61,253 bases of DNA from Candidatus Bipolaricaulota bacterium (GTDB taxonomy: Bacteria; Bipolaricaulota; Bipolaricaulia; M55B111). The number at the start of each line of letters is the position of its first letter. Within the stretch, counting starts at the first letter, position 1. The notes under the pieces were generated by a model. It searched no databases. It saw nothing but the letters and a program-made list of their open reading frames with translations, and was not told the DNA's origin. Both the position numbers and the translations under genes were made by a program. Shown one piece after another: positions 51,156 to 59,569 of this stretch. The stretch spans positions 1 to 61,253 of the forward strand of contig JAIPHJ010000010.1 in NCBI GenBank assembly GCA_021735245.1. The letters run 5' to 3'.

Positions 51156-52654
51156 GTTTGGCGCTAGTTGTTGACGTGGGTACTACCAATATAAAGGCGG
51201 GTCTGGTCGATCCGGAAGGTCGGGTGCTCTCCCAGGCGAGCAGGAGTCTGGAAGTTCACAGGCCGGAAAAGGGAGCGGCCGAACACGACCCGGATGAGAT
51301 CCTAGAGTCCTTTAATGAGATAGTTAGAAAAACCGTTAAAGGGAACCGCGAAGAAGTCAAAGTCCTGGGTCTGACCGGTTACCAGTTCGGGTTTCTCCCG
51401 CTGGACGAAGGCGGTGAACCACTGACCGGGGTAATGACCCTGATGGACGAGCGACCCAAGTCCGTCATGGGGGAATTCCAGAGCAGGGACGACCTCGCCG
51501 AGATTTACAATCGTACCGGCTGTCCTCCGCTGTTTGCATATCAGTTACCCAAGCTTCTCTGGCTTAAAGAGGAAAAACCGGAAATCTTCGGGAAGAGCAG
51601 ATACTTTGCCGATGTTAAGAGCTTTTTGCTAAAAAAGCTGGTTGATGATTTCGTGACCGATCCCGGAATTGCATCTTCCAGTCAGATTCTCAACATAAAT
51701 GACCTCACGTGGGACGATCAGTTGATGGAACTGGCTGGTGTTGGCAGGGATCAACTTCCCAGAGTGGGTCGCGGTGAAGAAATTCTGGGAACGCTTCGGT
51801 CCGGACTGGCGGAAGAGTTGGGACTAAAGAGTGACTTAGAAGTCGTACTCGGCGTATATGATGGAGGAGCGATGGTTTTGGGGTTGGGCGGAGTGGACGG
51901 GCAAGGTGGAGTCTGTAACCTGGGTACTACCGCTATGATTCGAACCTGCTCCGAAGAGCCGGTGCTGGACGACCCGGAGAAACGGCGGCTTCAGACTTAT
52001 GCCCTATTACCTGGTAAATGGGCGATAGGTGGGGCAATAAACAATGCGGGAGTTGGTCTTCGCTGGTTTAGGGATAACTTTCAACCTTCCGGAAACTATT
52101 CCAGTATAATTGCTGATGCCGCTAGAGTGGAGCCGGGCTCAGGAGGAGTATTTAGCCTTCCCTACTTTACTGGTGAACGGGACCCGAGAATCGGAAACAT
52201 GGCAACTGGGTCGTTCTTTGGTTTAAAAGATTATCATGAAAAAGCACATATGGCGAGGGCTATCCTGGAGGGTGTCGCCTATAGTCTAAATTTCGTCAGA
52301 GAAGCAATGATGGACAACAGTATTGAGTATAATCGAATAAGTATAGGAGGTTCCGGAGCTCGCTCGGACCTCTGGCCCCAGATTATTGCGGACGTGACAG
52401 AACTTCCCGTGCGGAAAACCCTGACGGAAGATACGACCTTGATAGGAGGAGCTATGATTGGTTATAAAGCTATGGGTCTTTACGATAGTTTGGAACAGGC
52501 CAGCGAGAAAATGGTAAAAACCGGGAAAGAATTTTCCCCGATTAGCAAGAACGTGAAGCGCTATGAGGGAGGGTACGAATTTTTCAAAGAGCTGGTAAGG
52601 GAGTTCAGTAAACTTTATCCTATGCACGACGAGAAGTTTTCGCCGGGAAGTTGA
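51152..52654 (+). CDS. gntK: FGGY-family carbohydrate kinase, gluconokinase-like
   Basis: 500-residue sugar kinase. The N-terminal ATPase phosphate loop is VVDVGTTNIKAGLVD, followed by TGYQFGFLPLD and LMDERPKS. The second domain has GVYDGGAMVLG, NLGTTAMIRT and the adenine-binding IGGSGARSDLWPQIIADV near residue 400. Next to gnd the natural reaction is gluconate to 6-phosphogluconate, as for the gluconate kinase linked to uxaE and gnd in T. maritima. Xylulose or another sugar acid cannot be excluded. ATG overlaps the previous stop as ATGA. Confidence 0.78.
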   Translation: MSLALVVDVGTTNIKAGLVDPEGRVLSQASRSLEVHRPEKGAAEHDPDEILESFNEIVRKTVKGNREEVKVLGLTGYQFGFLPLDEGGEPLTGVMTLMDERPKSVMGEFQSRDDLAEIYNRTGCPPLFAYQLPKLLWLKEEKPEIFGKSRYFADVKSFLLKKLVDDFVTDPGIASSSQILNINDLTWDDQLMELAGVGRDQLPRVGRGEEILGTLRSGLAEELGLKSDLEVVLGVYDGGAMVLGLGGVDGQGGVCNLGTTAMIRTCSEEPVLDDPEKRRLQTYALLPGKWAIGGAINNAGVGLRWFRDNFQPSGNYSSIIADAARVEPGSGGVFSLPYFTGERDPRIGNMATGSFFGLKDYHEKAHMARAILEGVAYSLNFVREAMMDNSIEYNRISIGGSGARSDLWPQIIADVTELPVRKTLTEDTTLIGGAMIGYKAMGLYDSLEQASEKMVKTGKEFSPISKNVKRYEGGYEFFKELVREFSKLYPMHDEKFSPGS

Positions 52655-52687
52655 TCGTATTGCTTTTTTGGATTGAAGGAGGTTATA

Positions 52688-53641
52688 TTGTCGAAACTAG
52701 TTGAGATCAGAGATGAGAAAGTAAAGATAAGAGACGCCTATGGGGAAGTTCTTCCGGAGCTGGGCAAGGAAGACGAAGATATAGTTGTTTTGACCGCCGA
52801 CCTGGCCGGGTCCACGCGAACCAAGTACTTCGGCCATGAGTTCCCCGATCGATTTTTCAACGTTGGGATTACTGAGGCAAACATGATGGGTATGGCTGCG
52901 GGTCTGGCCATGGAGGGTAAGAAGCCTTTTACCAGTACGTTCGCGGTATTTGCCACAGGAAAACCGTGGGAACAGGTCAGACAGACGATCGCCTATCAGT
53001 CGGCTCCGGTTCGAATAGTGGCGACTCACTCCGGAATCACCGTGGGGGAAGACGGGGCGTCCCACCAGATAATCGAGGACGTTTCCAACATGAGAGTCCT
53101 GCCCAACATGAAAGTTGTTGTACCGGCGGACGCCACTCAGACAAAAGAAGTGATCAAGACCGTCGGTGGCGAAATGGACGGTCCCGTCTACGTAAGACTG
53201 GCCCGGGCAGCTTTCCCCGTGATTTACGAGGAGTGCGACTTCGAACTGGGTAAAGCCGAGGTTCTGCGGGAGGGTAGCGACGTGTCTATCTTCGCCATGG
53301 GGTTGATGGTGGCCAATTCCCTGGACGCGGCGGAGATCCTGGAAGATAAAGGTATATCTGCTGAGGTAATAAACGTCTCTACGATCAAACCCCTCGACTC
53401 CGAAACGGTTGTTAATTCAGTCGCGAAAACGGGTGCCGCCGTAACGGCCGAGGAACATAACGTAATCGGCGGGCTGGGATCGGCGATTTCGGAGGTAGTA
53501 AGCGAGAACGAGCCGGTACCAATCAAGAGAATCGGAATTCAGGATCGGTTTGGCGAATCCGGCCCCGCCTACGAACTGGTGGAGCACTTCGGGCTTACCG
53601 CTAAAGATATTGTCAGTAAGACTGTTAGTCTTTTAAGTTAA
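52688..53641 (+). CDS. Transketolase, C-terminal subunit
   Basis: 317-residue half-size transketolase containing the pyrimidine-binding and C-terminal domains. VVLTADLAGSTRTKYF, FFNVGITEANMMGMAAGLA (with the cofactor-activating Glu), FAVFATGKPWEQVRQ, THSGITVGEDGASHQ and PADATQTKEV are clear. It needs the N-terminal subunit at 54210 to form an enzyme that moves two-carbon units between sugar phosphates. TTG at 52688 is chosen because AAGGAGG lies five bases upstream. The C-half precedes the N-half, opposite to the linear order of fused transketolase. Confidence 0.88.
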   Translation: MSKLVEIRDEKVKIRDAYGEVLPELGKEDEDIVVLTADLAGSTRTKYFGHEFPDRFFNVGITEANMMGMAAGLAMEGKKPFTSTFAVFATGKPWEQVRQTIAYQSAPVRIVATHSGITVGEDGASHQIIEDVSNMRVLPNMKVVVPADATQTKEVIKTVGGEMDGPVYVRLARAAFPVIYEECDFELGKAEVLREGSDVSIFAMGLMVANSLDAAEILEDKGISAEVINVSTIKPLDSETVVNSVAKTGAAVTAEEHNVIGGLGSAISEVVSENEPVPIKRIGIQDRFGESGPAYELVEHFGLTAKDIVSKTVSLLS

Positions 53642-53656
53642 TACTATTGTTTTTGT

Positions 53657-54116
53657 TTGGTCAGGAGCGAGGTGTTTCTGATCTTAGCTTTTGGTAACTG
53701 TTCGATAAAACCGCAGGCGATTTCCCCGGCGTGGAAATCGCTGCTTCCGATCTCGGCCTCGCTCTCCACCCTTTCTTCATTGTACTGTCACAAAGAAAGG
53801 GCACCGAACCGAGAAAATTCCAGCGACGCGGCGCATATGTTTGACCGAGCCAGGAATTACCTGATGCTTGCATCAGGTAATTCCTGGAGAGGGATATTAC
53901 CATAACGGAATGAGGTTAAATGTTTATGTGTAATGCTTACTATCAATAAGAAGCACTCTCGGGAAGGCACCAGTTTGAGCACGCGAGTCGGAAATTTCTC
54001 GGTTCGGGAAGCCCGGAGGTCAAAAGGAGGACCAACGAAAGGGTGGAACCGTGCCCGCTCGGCCTCCGATAGGATTTTCCTGAACAGTAACCAAAAGCTA
54101 TATTTACTATGACCAA
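53657..54116. repeat. 460-bp nested inverted-repeat (foldback) structure between transketolase halves
   Basis: Several nested pairs share one centre: TTGGTCA (53657-53663) with 54110-54116; AGCTTTTGGTAACTGTTC (53686-53703) with 54082-54099, one mismatch; CCGAACCGAGAAA (53804-53816) with 53995-54007; and a central perfect 18-bp palindrome at 53850-53887. Local hairpins lie at 53717-53741 (9 bp) and 53769-53801 (9 bp). Reading frames here are low-complexity shadows of the repeats with no known protein. It fills most of the 568-base gap. It may be a foldback mobile element without transposase or a structured RNA. Confidence 0.65.
53850..53887. repeat. Perfect 38-bp palindrome at the centre of the foldback
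   Basis: CCAGGAATTACCTGATGC, a TT spacer, and its exact complement. Both strands can form an 18-bp stem with a two-base turn. Confidence 0.9.
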
Positions 54117-54209
54117 TAAGAGGAAGTTTTCTGGGGTTATTAATTATCAAGTTGAGTCCCTTAATTAAGCGGGGGGGACAGTTTTGAATGATTTAAATCG
54201 GGAGGAAAC

Positions 54210-55040
54210 ATGGAAATAAATGAGTTAAAAGAAAAAGCGAATCAACTGCGAGCTGACGTGTTGAAGACGGTAACTAATGCCGACTCGGGTCATCCCGGTG
54301 GTGCACTGGGAATGGCCGATACCTGGACGGTCCTTCATTACGAGTTCCTGAACGACAAGCCCGAGGATCCCGGCTGGGAGGGGAGGGACAGGTTTATCCT
54401 CTCGAACGGACATACCTGCCCCCTGCTTTACGCGGTGCTGGCCGATAAGGGCTACTTCCCGAAGGAAGAACTTGATAACTTCCGAAAGCTCGGTGCTTTG
54501 CTTCAGGGCCACCCGTCTACGGCCAAAGGAACTCCCGGTGTTGAGTTTTCCTCCGGCTCCCTCGGTCACGGGCTTTCGTTTGGATCAGGGGTCACCCTGG
54601 CAGGTCGTCTGAACGGTCAGGACTACAGAACATACGTGTCAATTTCGGACGCCGAATGTCAGGAAGGCCAGACGTGGGAAGCTGCTGCTGTGGCGAGAGA
54701 CAAGGAGCTGGGTAATTTATGTGCGCTGCTGGACTACAACGATAGCCAGATTGACGGGAAAGTCAGCGATATCATGGACGTGGCTCCACTGGTTGAGAAG
54801 TGGGAGAGTTTTGGCTGGAGGGTCATAGAGATCGACGGCCACGACTACGGGCAAATAGAGAACGCTTACGAGAATTTTCGCGACAATAGTTCCAGGAGAG
54901 GTAAGCCCACGGTAATTGTGTCTCATAATACCCTGGGTAAGGGAGTGTCCTTCATGGAAGACGATCCAGCGTGGCACCACGGAGCGCTTTCTTCGGACCA
55001 AATGGTACAGGCACTGAAAGAGCTGGGAGTAGGGAGTTAG
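54210..55040 (+). CDS. Transketolase, N-terminal subunit
   Basis: 276-residue thiamine-diphosphate-binding half of transketolase. TNADSGHPGGALGMADTW, FILSNGHTCPLLYAVLA and SSGSLGHGLSFGSG are conserved substrate and cofactor contacts. The thiamine-diphosphate motif reads SDAECQEGQTWEA to DYNDSQIDG, where most have GDG; the metal-binding Asp and Asn are kept. ATG follows GGGAGGAAAC. It pairs with the C-half at 52688 across the foldback region. A terminator hairpin ends the operon. Confidence 0.88.
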   Translation: MEINELKEKANQLRADVLKTVTNADSGHPGGALGMADTWTVLHYEFLNDKPEDPGWEGRDRFILSNGHTCPLLYAVLADKGYFPKEELDNFRKLGALLQGHPSTAKGTPGVEFSSGSLGHGLSFGSGVTLAGRLNGQDYRTYVSISDAECQEGQTWEAAAVARDKELGNLCALLDYNDSQIDGKVSDIMDVAPLVEKWESFGWRVIEIDGHDYGQIENAYENFRDNSSRRGKPTVIVSHNTLGKGVSFMEDDPAWHHGALSSDQMVQALKELGVGS

Positions 55041-55073
55041 AAAATAGCAGTACCGTAGTTAGTGATTAATAGG

Positions 55074-55106
55074 AGAGGGCGGCCTTGTTCTTGCCGCCCT
55101 CTTTAG
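55074..55106. terminator. Bidirectional terminator between transketolase and PKD protein genes
   Basis: AGAGGGCGGC (55074-55083) pairs perfectly with GCCGCCCTCT (55093-55102), loop of nine bases, with a short T-run on the plus strand. It lies between convergent genes. Confidence 0.7.
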
Positions 55107-55125
55107 TTTGTCTATCTGTTTGGGT

Positions 55126-56397
55126 TTAGCTTTCGTTGGAGATCTCGAACTGAATCGGTCCCTGGTCGGGAGCGTTGTAGATTAACCGGTAATAGTCCGA
55201 TGACTTTCGCGCTTCAAAAGCTATCTTCCCGCGCGATATCTGGCCTTTTTCCAGAACGTTACTCCTGAAGTACTCGTCGAGGGCCGACGTAGCTAGGCTA
55301 ACCGTCTGACTCCTTCCGTCGCTCTCCTCCAGTACGAAGTTGAGTGATTTCGAGGGGTACTGGTCGTTTTCCAAAGCTCTTACGGTTATTTCTACTATCA
55401 CGAATTGTTTACCCGCGCCGGCATTCCAATCGCTTATCGTTTCGGTAAAACTGGTGTCCTGGAGTGTGATCCTGACCGATCCGTTACTTGCCGATTCTCC
55501 CAGGTAGTAGGTAGCCGGTTTTATCTCTACGGTTCTTTCCGCCGTAGCCTTTCCGTCTCGATTATCAGTTACGGTCAGCTTGACCGTGTAGGTTCCGGCC
55601 TGCTCGTAGCTGTGACTTACCTGGGACCCCCTGCTGGTTGTGCCGTCGCCGAACTCCCACAGATAAGACTCTATATTCCCGTCCGGATCACTCGAATCCT
55701 CGGCAGAAAATTCCAGAGTAACCGGAGCCGTTCCCGTATCGGAATCGAGGGTTATTGAAGCGGAAGGTAGTTCATTTTCGGGTGGCGGCTTGTTTACTGT
55801 TACGGTGGTTGACGTGGAGCCTGACAGACCGTTGTCGTCCGTGATTTGAAGTGTCGCGGTGTACTCGCCCGAAGTTTTGTATTCGTGCTCGATTACGTCG
55901 AGTATATCGCTTCCGGAAGTCGACTGATCGTCGCCAAACTCCAGGTTGTATTCTTCTATTACGCCGTCGGGATCTTCCGATCCGGAGAGGTCGAACGAGA
56001 CCTTCAGGGGGGCTTCGCCTTCCCGGGGTTCTGCCTCCAGGGCTGCCGAAGGACCACTCTCCTCCACTGTTACTGTTTGCGTTGTTGAGGCGGTCGCGCC
56101 GTCGTTGTCAGTAACCGTCAATTCCACGGTGTATTCGCCGGGACTGGAAAAACTGTGCTCTACTACTCTGCCGCCCGTCGAGGTCCCGTCGCCAAAATCC
56201 CAGTCAAAGCTGTCGACAATACCGTCCTGATCTTCTGAATTACTTGCGTCAAAAGTGACCTGGAGCGGAGCTCCCCCGGTAGTTGGGTTTGCTGAGAAGG
56301 AAGCAGTGGGTTCTTTATTGGAATTGCAACCGTTTAAACTGATCATTAAAACTGAGAAAAGAATTGCTAAAACAAGATATTTTACCGATCTTTTCAT
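55126..56397 (-). CDS. PKD-repeat lipoprotein with DUF4352-like C-terminus
   Basis: 423-residue surface lipoprotein. The signal peptide ends in a lipobox, LNGC, with Cys at residue 24. Three PKD domains follow (about 30-112, 114-200 and 210-292), each with a W/LxFGDG or FGDD core (FDWDFGDGTSTGG, YNLEFGDDQSTSG, YLWEFGDGTTSRG) and an EYTV/TYTV strand. The last 120 residues (GKQFVIVEITVRALENDQY, LNFVLEESDGR) resemble the Ig-like DUF4352 domain. It probably binds partners or polysaccharide outside the membrane. The repeats are diverged, so not a recent duplication. Confidence 0.85.
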   Translation of the reverse strand: MKRSVKYLVLAILFSVLMISLNGCNSNKEPTASFSANPTTGGAPLQVTFDASNSEDQDGIVDSFDWDFGDGTSTGGRVVEHSFSSPGEYTVELTVTDNDGATASTTQTVTVEESGPSAALEAEPREGEAPLKVSFDLSGSEDPDGVIEEYNLEFGDDQSTSGSDILDVIEHEYKTSGEYTATLQITDDNGLSGSTSTTVTVNKPPPENELPSASITLDSDTGTAPVTLEFSAEDSSDPDGNIESYLWEFGDGTTSRGSQVSHSYEQAGTYTVKLTVTDNRDGKATAERTVEIKPATYYLGESASNGSVRITLQDTSFTETISDWNAGAGKQFVIVEITVRALENDQYPSKSLNFVLEESDGRSQTVSLATSALDEYFRSNVLEKGQISRGKIAFEARKSSDYYRLIYNAPDQGPIQFEISNES

Positions 56398-56622
56398 TGG
56401 TACCTCCTGGACTGGTAAGCCTAATGAAGATTTTTTCGGCTAGGCCGTTCACTCACACATCATTATAGGCTATCCCTGTTAGAATAACATACTCAGGAAT
56501 TGATATTCAAATAACTAGGTGCTCGACTCGAAGAGACAGCCCCGACGGGTGACCTTCCTGAGCGAATAAGCCTTTTCTATCCTTTTCTATATCTTCTTGG
56601 AACCGGAGCTCCGTTGCGAGGT

Positions 56623-57273
56623 CTACTTACTCCAGCCCTCCTCGCCGACCAGGGGCAGAAAACTACAATAGGACTTTTTCTCCTTTATGATCCTTTCCCC
56701 CTCTTTAACCACCAGGACGATCCGCTGTTGCCTTCTAGACCCAGCGGGAATGACGAGTCTTCCCCGATCTTTTAGCTGGTTAATCAGGCTGTCGGGGACC
56801 CCGGGGACGGACCCGGTGCCGATAATTTTCTCGAACGGCGCTTGCTCCTTCCAGCCTTTCGTGCCGTCCCCAGTTCTGTATTTGATGTTTTCCAGACCGA
56901 GATTCCGGTGGATCTTTTTTGCCCGTTCCTGTAGTTTTCCCTTCTTTTCGACGGTGTAGACGATATCTCCAAGGGTGGCCAGCATAGCCGTCTGGTATCC
57001 GGAACCGGTACCTATTTCCAGGATACCGTCATCCGGGTTCACGTCCAGTAAATCCGACATCAGGGCGACGATGTAAGGCTGCGATATAGTCTGGCCCTCC
57101 CCGATCGGGAGCGGTCTGTCGGCATATGCCCGGTGTTTTTGATCTTTCGGGACGAAGAGGTGTCTTGGATTGGCCAGAAAAGCGTCTATCAGTCTCTCGT
57201 CGTTAATTCCCCGTTCCTTCAGCTGTTCTGCTATCATTCTCTCCAGCTCGGAGGAGTAGTTCCCTTCTTCCAT
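56623..57273 (-). CDS. pcm: Protein-L-isoaspartate O-methyltransferase
   Basis: 216-residue SAM-dependent repair methyltransferase that acts on isoaspartyl residues of aged proteins. Family strings RHLFVPKDQKHRAYADRPLPIG, GQTISQPYIVALMSDLL (outline) and the SAM loop ILEIGTGSGYQTAMLA are all present. IGTGSVPGVPDSLINQL follows near residue 155. ATG at 57273 lies one base from the DUF2007 stop, so the genes from 58279 down to 56623 form a run of three on the minus strand. Confidence 0.94.
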   Translation of the reverse strand: MEEGNYSSELERMIAEQLKERGINDERLIDAFLANPRHLFVPKDQKHRAYADRPLPIGEGQTISQPYIVALMSDLLDVNPDDGILEIGTGSGYQTAMLATLGDIVYTVEKKGKLQERAKKIHRNLGLENIKYRTGDGTKGWKEQAPFEKIIGTGSVPGVPDSLINQLKDRGRLVIPAGSRRQQRIVLVVKEGERIIKEKKSYCSFLPLVGEEGWSK

Positions 57274-57274
57274 G

Positions 57275-57511
57275 TTAGTTTGACTCCTCGTCCACCGGGG
57301 AAAAGAAATTAGCGACGATATCCCTGGACTTTTCCTCTTCTTCCTGGGGTACCATTACTCTGATTTCTCCCAGGCCGTCTACCGGGATGGGGTAGACGGA
57401 ATGTGTTATGTGGGAAGAGAGGTAACATTCGATATCGTAGTCGCCGAGAAGTTCCTTTATCATTCCCGCTTTTTGTTCGTTCCAGGTGCGGTATATCTCG
57501 ACGAACTCCAT
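57275..57511 (-). CDS. DUF2007-family small protein
   Basis: 78-residue protein of the DUF2007 putative signal-transducing family. FVEIYRTWNEQKAGMIKELL, DIECYLSS and GLGEIRVMVPQEEEEKSRDI match the ferredoxin-like domain that often occurs alone or on other proteins. Function unknown. ATG at 57511 lies six bases after the pseudouridine synthase stop, so it is translated from the same mRNA. Confidence 0.85.
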   Translation of the reverse strand: MEFVEIYRTWNEQKAGMIKELLGDYDIECYLSSHITHSVYPIPVDGLGEIRVMVPQEEEEKSRDIVANFFSPVDEESN

Positions 57512-57517
57512 TTTTTC

Positions 57518-58279
57518 TTACCCGTCCTCGCGTTGATCCAGAGCTGACTCCTTGTATTCACGCAATTTTTCCCATTCATCCGAAGAAACTCTCTGGATAT
57601 CTTCGGGAGATAGGTCTCCTAGCTCTATCGGCCCTATTGCGACTCTTCTCAACCTGACTATGGTGAGGTTCACGGCGTCCATGAGCCTCTTTATTTCGTT
57701 CTTTTTGCCTTCCGTCAGTACGAGCTCGATCTCAGTGTGTTCGTCACCCAGGTTTATAACTCCACCTTCTTTTATTCGGAGAAGATCGCCGTTATCCTCT
57801 ATTCCTTCCATAAATTGCTCGATAATCCCGCCTATTTTTCCGTGGCCCAGGTCCTCCGAAATCCACAGGTGGTAGCGTTTCTCCACTTCGTAGCGGGGAT
57901 GAGTCAGCGAGTGGACCAGTTGTCCGTCGTTACTGAGCAACAGAAGTCCTTCCGCGTCCTGGTCGAGCCTTCCCGCCCACCGGTAACCTATGAAACCTTC
58001 CGATCTCAGGGTGCGTCCGAGCGTCCTTCCGTAATGAGGATCGTCGTGGCTGCAGAGCATCCCCGTGGGTTTGTAGAACTTGTAGGCTCTCTTTTGCGGT
58101 GGGTAAGTCGGTAGGGGGTGCCCCCGAAGGTATAACCGGTCCATTTCATCCAGCACGTAGTCCTCGAACGGATTACTCTCCTCCTTCCCGTCGACGGTAA
58201 CTTCTCCCCCTTCTATCAGATCTCTCGCCTTGCGCCGCGACAGTCCCGACTGTTGCTGGACTATTTTCATTAATTTCAT
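57518..58279 (-). CDS. RluB/RsuA-type rRNA pseudouridine synthase
   Basis: 253-residue enzyme with an N-terminal S4 RNA-binding domain (LSRRKARDLIEGGEVTVDGK, about 13-32) and the RsuA/RluB catalytic domain. Active-site Asp is in YRWAGRLDQDAEGLLLLSND near residue 100. AYKFYKPTGMLCSHDD and LTEGKKNEIKRLMDAV are further family marks. It converts a uridine in 23S or 16S rRNA; the target position is not readable. ATG at 58279 is used, with another ATG three codons in. Confidence 0.9.
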   Translation of the reverse strand: MKLMKIVQQQSGLSRRKARDLIEGGEVTVDGKEESNPFEDYVLDEMDRLYLRGHPLPTYPPQKRAYKFYKPTGMLCSHDDPHYGRTLGRTLRSEGFIGYRWAGRLDQDAEGLLLLSNDGQLVHSLTHPRYEVEKRYHLWISEDLGHGKIGGIIEQFMEGIEDNGDLLRIKEGGVINLGDEHTEIELVLTEGKKNEIKRLMDAVNLTIVRLRRVAIGPIELGDLSPEDIQRVSSDEWEKLREYKESALDQREDG

Positions 58280-58485
58280 ATCTGTTTAAGGATGGTCCAG
58301 GTTCTTCCTTTTTGCAAGATCAAAATTGGGCTAGAGGTTTGATTCTCCGGACCGATAGTTCAATGGAGTTGATTGAACCTGGTAATCTTTTTTCCGATAA
58401 TCATTTGTTGGTTTAGAAGGTTTTGCTGAACTTATTAGCTGGCTATAGATGAATAGAGGAAGTTTAAGAGAGGGGGTAAATACAG

Positions 58486-59550
58486 ATGAAGAGTGAAACT
58501 GTTGATTTTCTGGAAAGATACGTTAATACCATCAGTCCGTCGGGATTTGAGGACAGGGCAGCGAAAATATGGAAAGAGGAAGCAGGGGGGTTCGCGGATA
58601 AAGTCAAAGGCGATCTACACGGTAATTCCTTTGCGGTAATAAACAAAGGGGGCAGTCCCAGGGTGATGCTTGCCGGTCATACGGACGAAATCGGTTTGAT
58701 GGTAAGCCAGATATCCGAGGGCGGTTATCTATTTTTCAACACCATCGGCGGCTGGGACCATCAAGTTCTTCCCGGCCAGAGGGTTCGGTTACGCGGGAAA
58801 GAAAAGGAAGTAATCGGGGTTGTTGGACGTAAACCGATTCACCTCCTGGAGGAAGAAGAGCAAAAGAAGGTAGTCAAACCGGAGGATCTCTGGATAGACA
58901 TAGGTGTCGAGGGAGAGGAGGAGGCGCGGGAACTGATCGAAGTAGGGTCGCCCGGAGTGCTGGATTATTCTTTTCAGAGATTGCAGGGAGATCTAGTTGC
59001 GGCACGAGGAATGGATGACAAGGGCGGGGGGTTTGTCGTGCTGGAAGTGGCTCGGAAGCTGGCTGAATTAAACCCGGGGGCCGAAATTCACGCCGTGGCG
59101 ACAGTTCAGGAGGAAATCGGGCTGCGGGGAGCGAAGACTTCTGCGTTCGGAATCAACCCTGATATCGGAATCGCTGTAGACGTAAGCCATGCCACTGATA
59201 CTCCCTCGATGGAGAAAGAAAAGAGGAAAGTTGGAGAGGCCGAAATGAACGAGGGGCCAATTCTTTCCCGGGGTCCAAACATCAACCCTGTCCTGTTAGA
59301 AAGAATGATTGATGTGGCGGAGAGCGAAGATATTTCTTATCAAATGGCCGGAGCTCCTGGCGGCACGGGAACGGATGCAAACGCGATACAGCTTACCAGG
59401 GGGGGCGTTGCCACCGGCCTGGTTTCCATTCCGAACAGATACATGCACAGTCCCTGTGAAGTCGTAAGCCTGAAGGACCTTGATAACATAATCGAGCTAA
59501 TTGCTTCTACGGTAGAACGGATAAAGGGAGAAACTTTTGAACCTTTTTAG
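58486..59550 (+). CDS. M42-family metallo-aminopeptidase
   Basis: 354-residue cytoplasmic peptidase of the M42 (FrvX/TET/glutamyl aminopeptidase) family, which forms large tetrahedral complexes. Metal ligands: His in LAGHTDEIGLM, Asp in ARGMDDKGGG, Glu pair in VQEEIGLRGAKTS, Asp in AVDVSHATD and His in NRYMHSPCE. The order and spacing are standard. ATG follows GAGAGGGGG. It probably trims peptides from N-termini. The next gene follows after 19 bases. Confidence 0.92.
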   Translation: MKSETVDFLERYVNTISPSGFEDRAAKIWKEEAGGFADKVKGDLHGNSFAVINKGGSPRVMLAGHTDEIGLMVSQISEGGYLFFNTIGGWDHQVLPGQRVRLRGKEKEVIGVVGRKPIHLLEEEEQKKVVKPEDLWIDIGVEGEEEARELIEVGSPGVLDYSFQRLQGDLVAARGMDDKGGGFVVLEVARKLAELNPGAEIHAVATVQEEIGLRGAKTSAFGINPDIGIAVDVSHATDTPSMEKEKRKVGEAEMNEGPILSRGPNINPVLLERMIDVAESEDISYQMAGAPGGTGTDANAIQLTRGGVATGLVSIPNRYMHSPCEVVSLKDLDNIIELIASTVERIKGETFEPF

Positions 59551-59569
59551 TTTGAATTAATGGTGATAA

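Noticed and set aside
53657-53905. Overlapping frames of about 80 codons on both strands in the foldback region
   Set aside because: Both strands encode the same NYLM-ASGNSW string only because of the central palindrome; no ribosome site and no known family.
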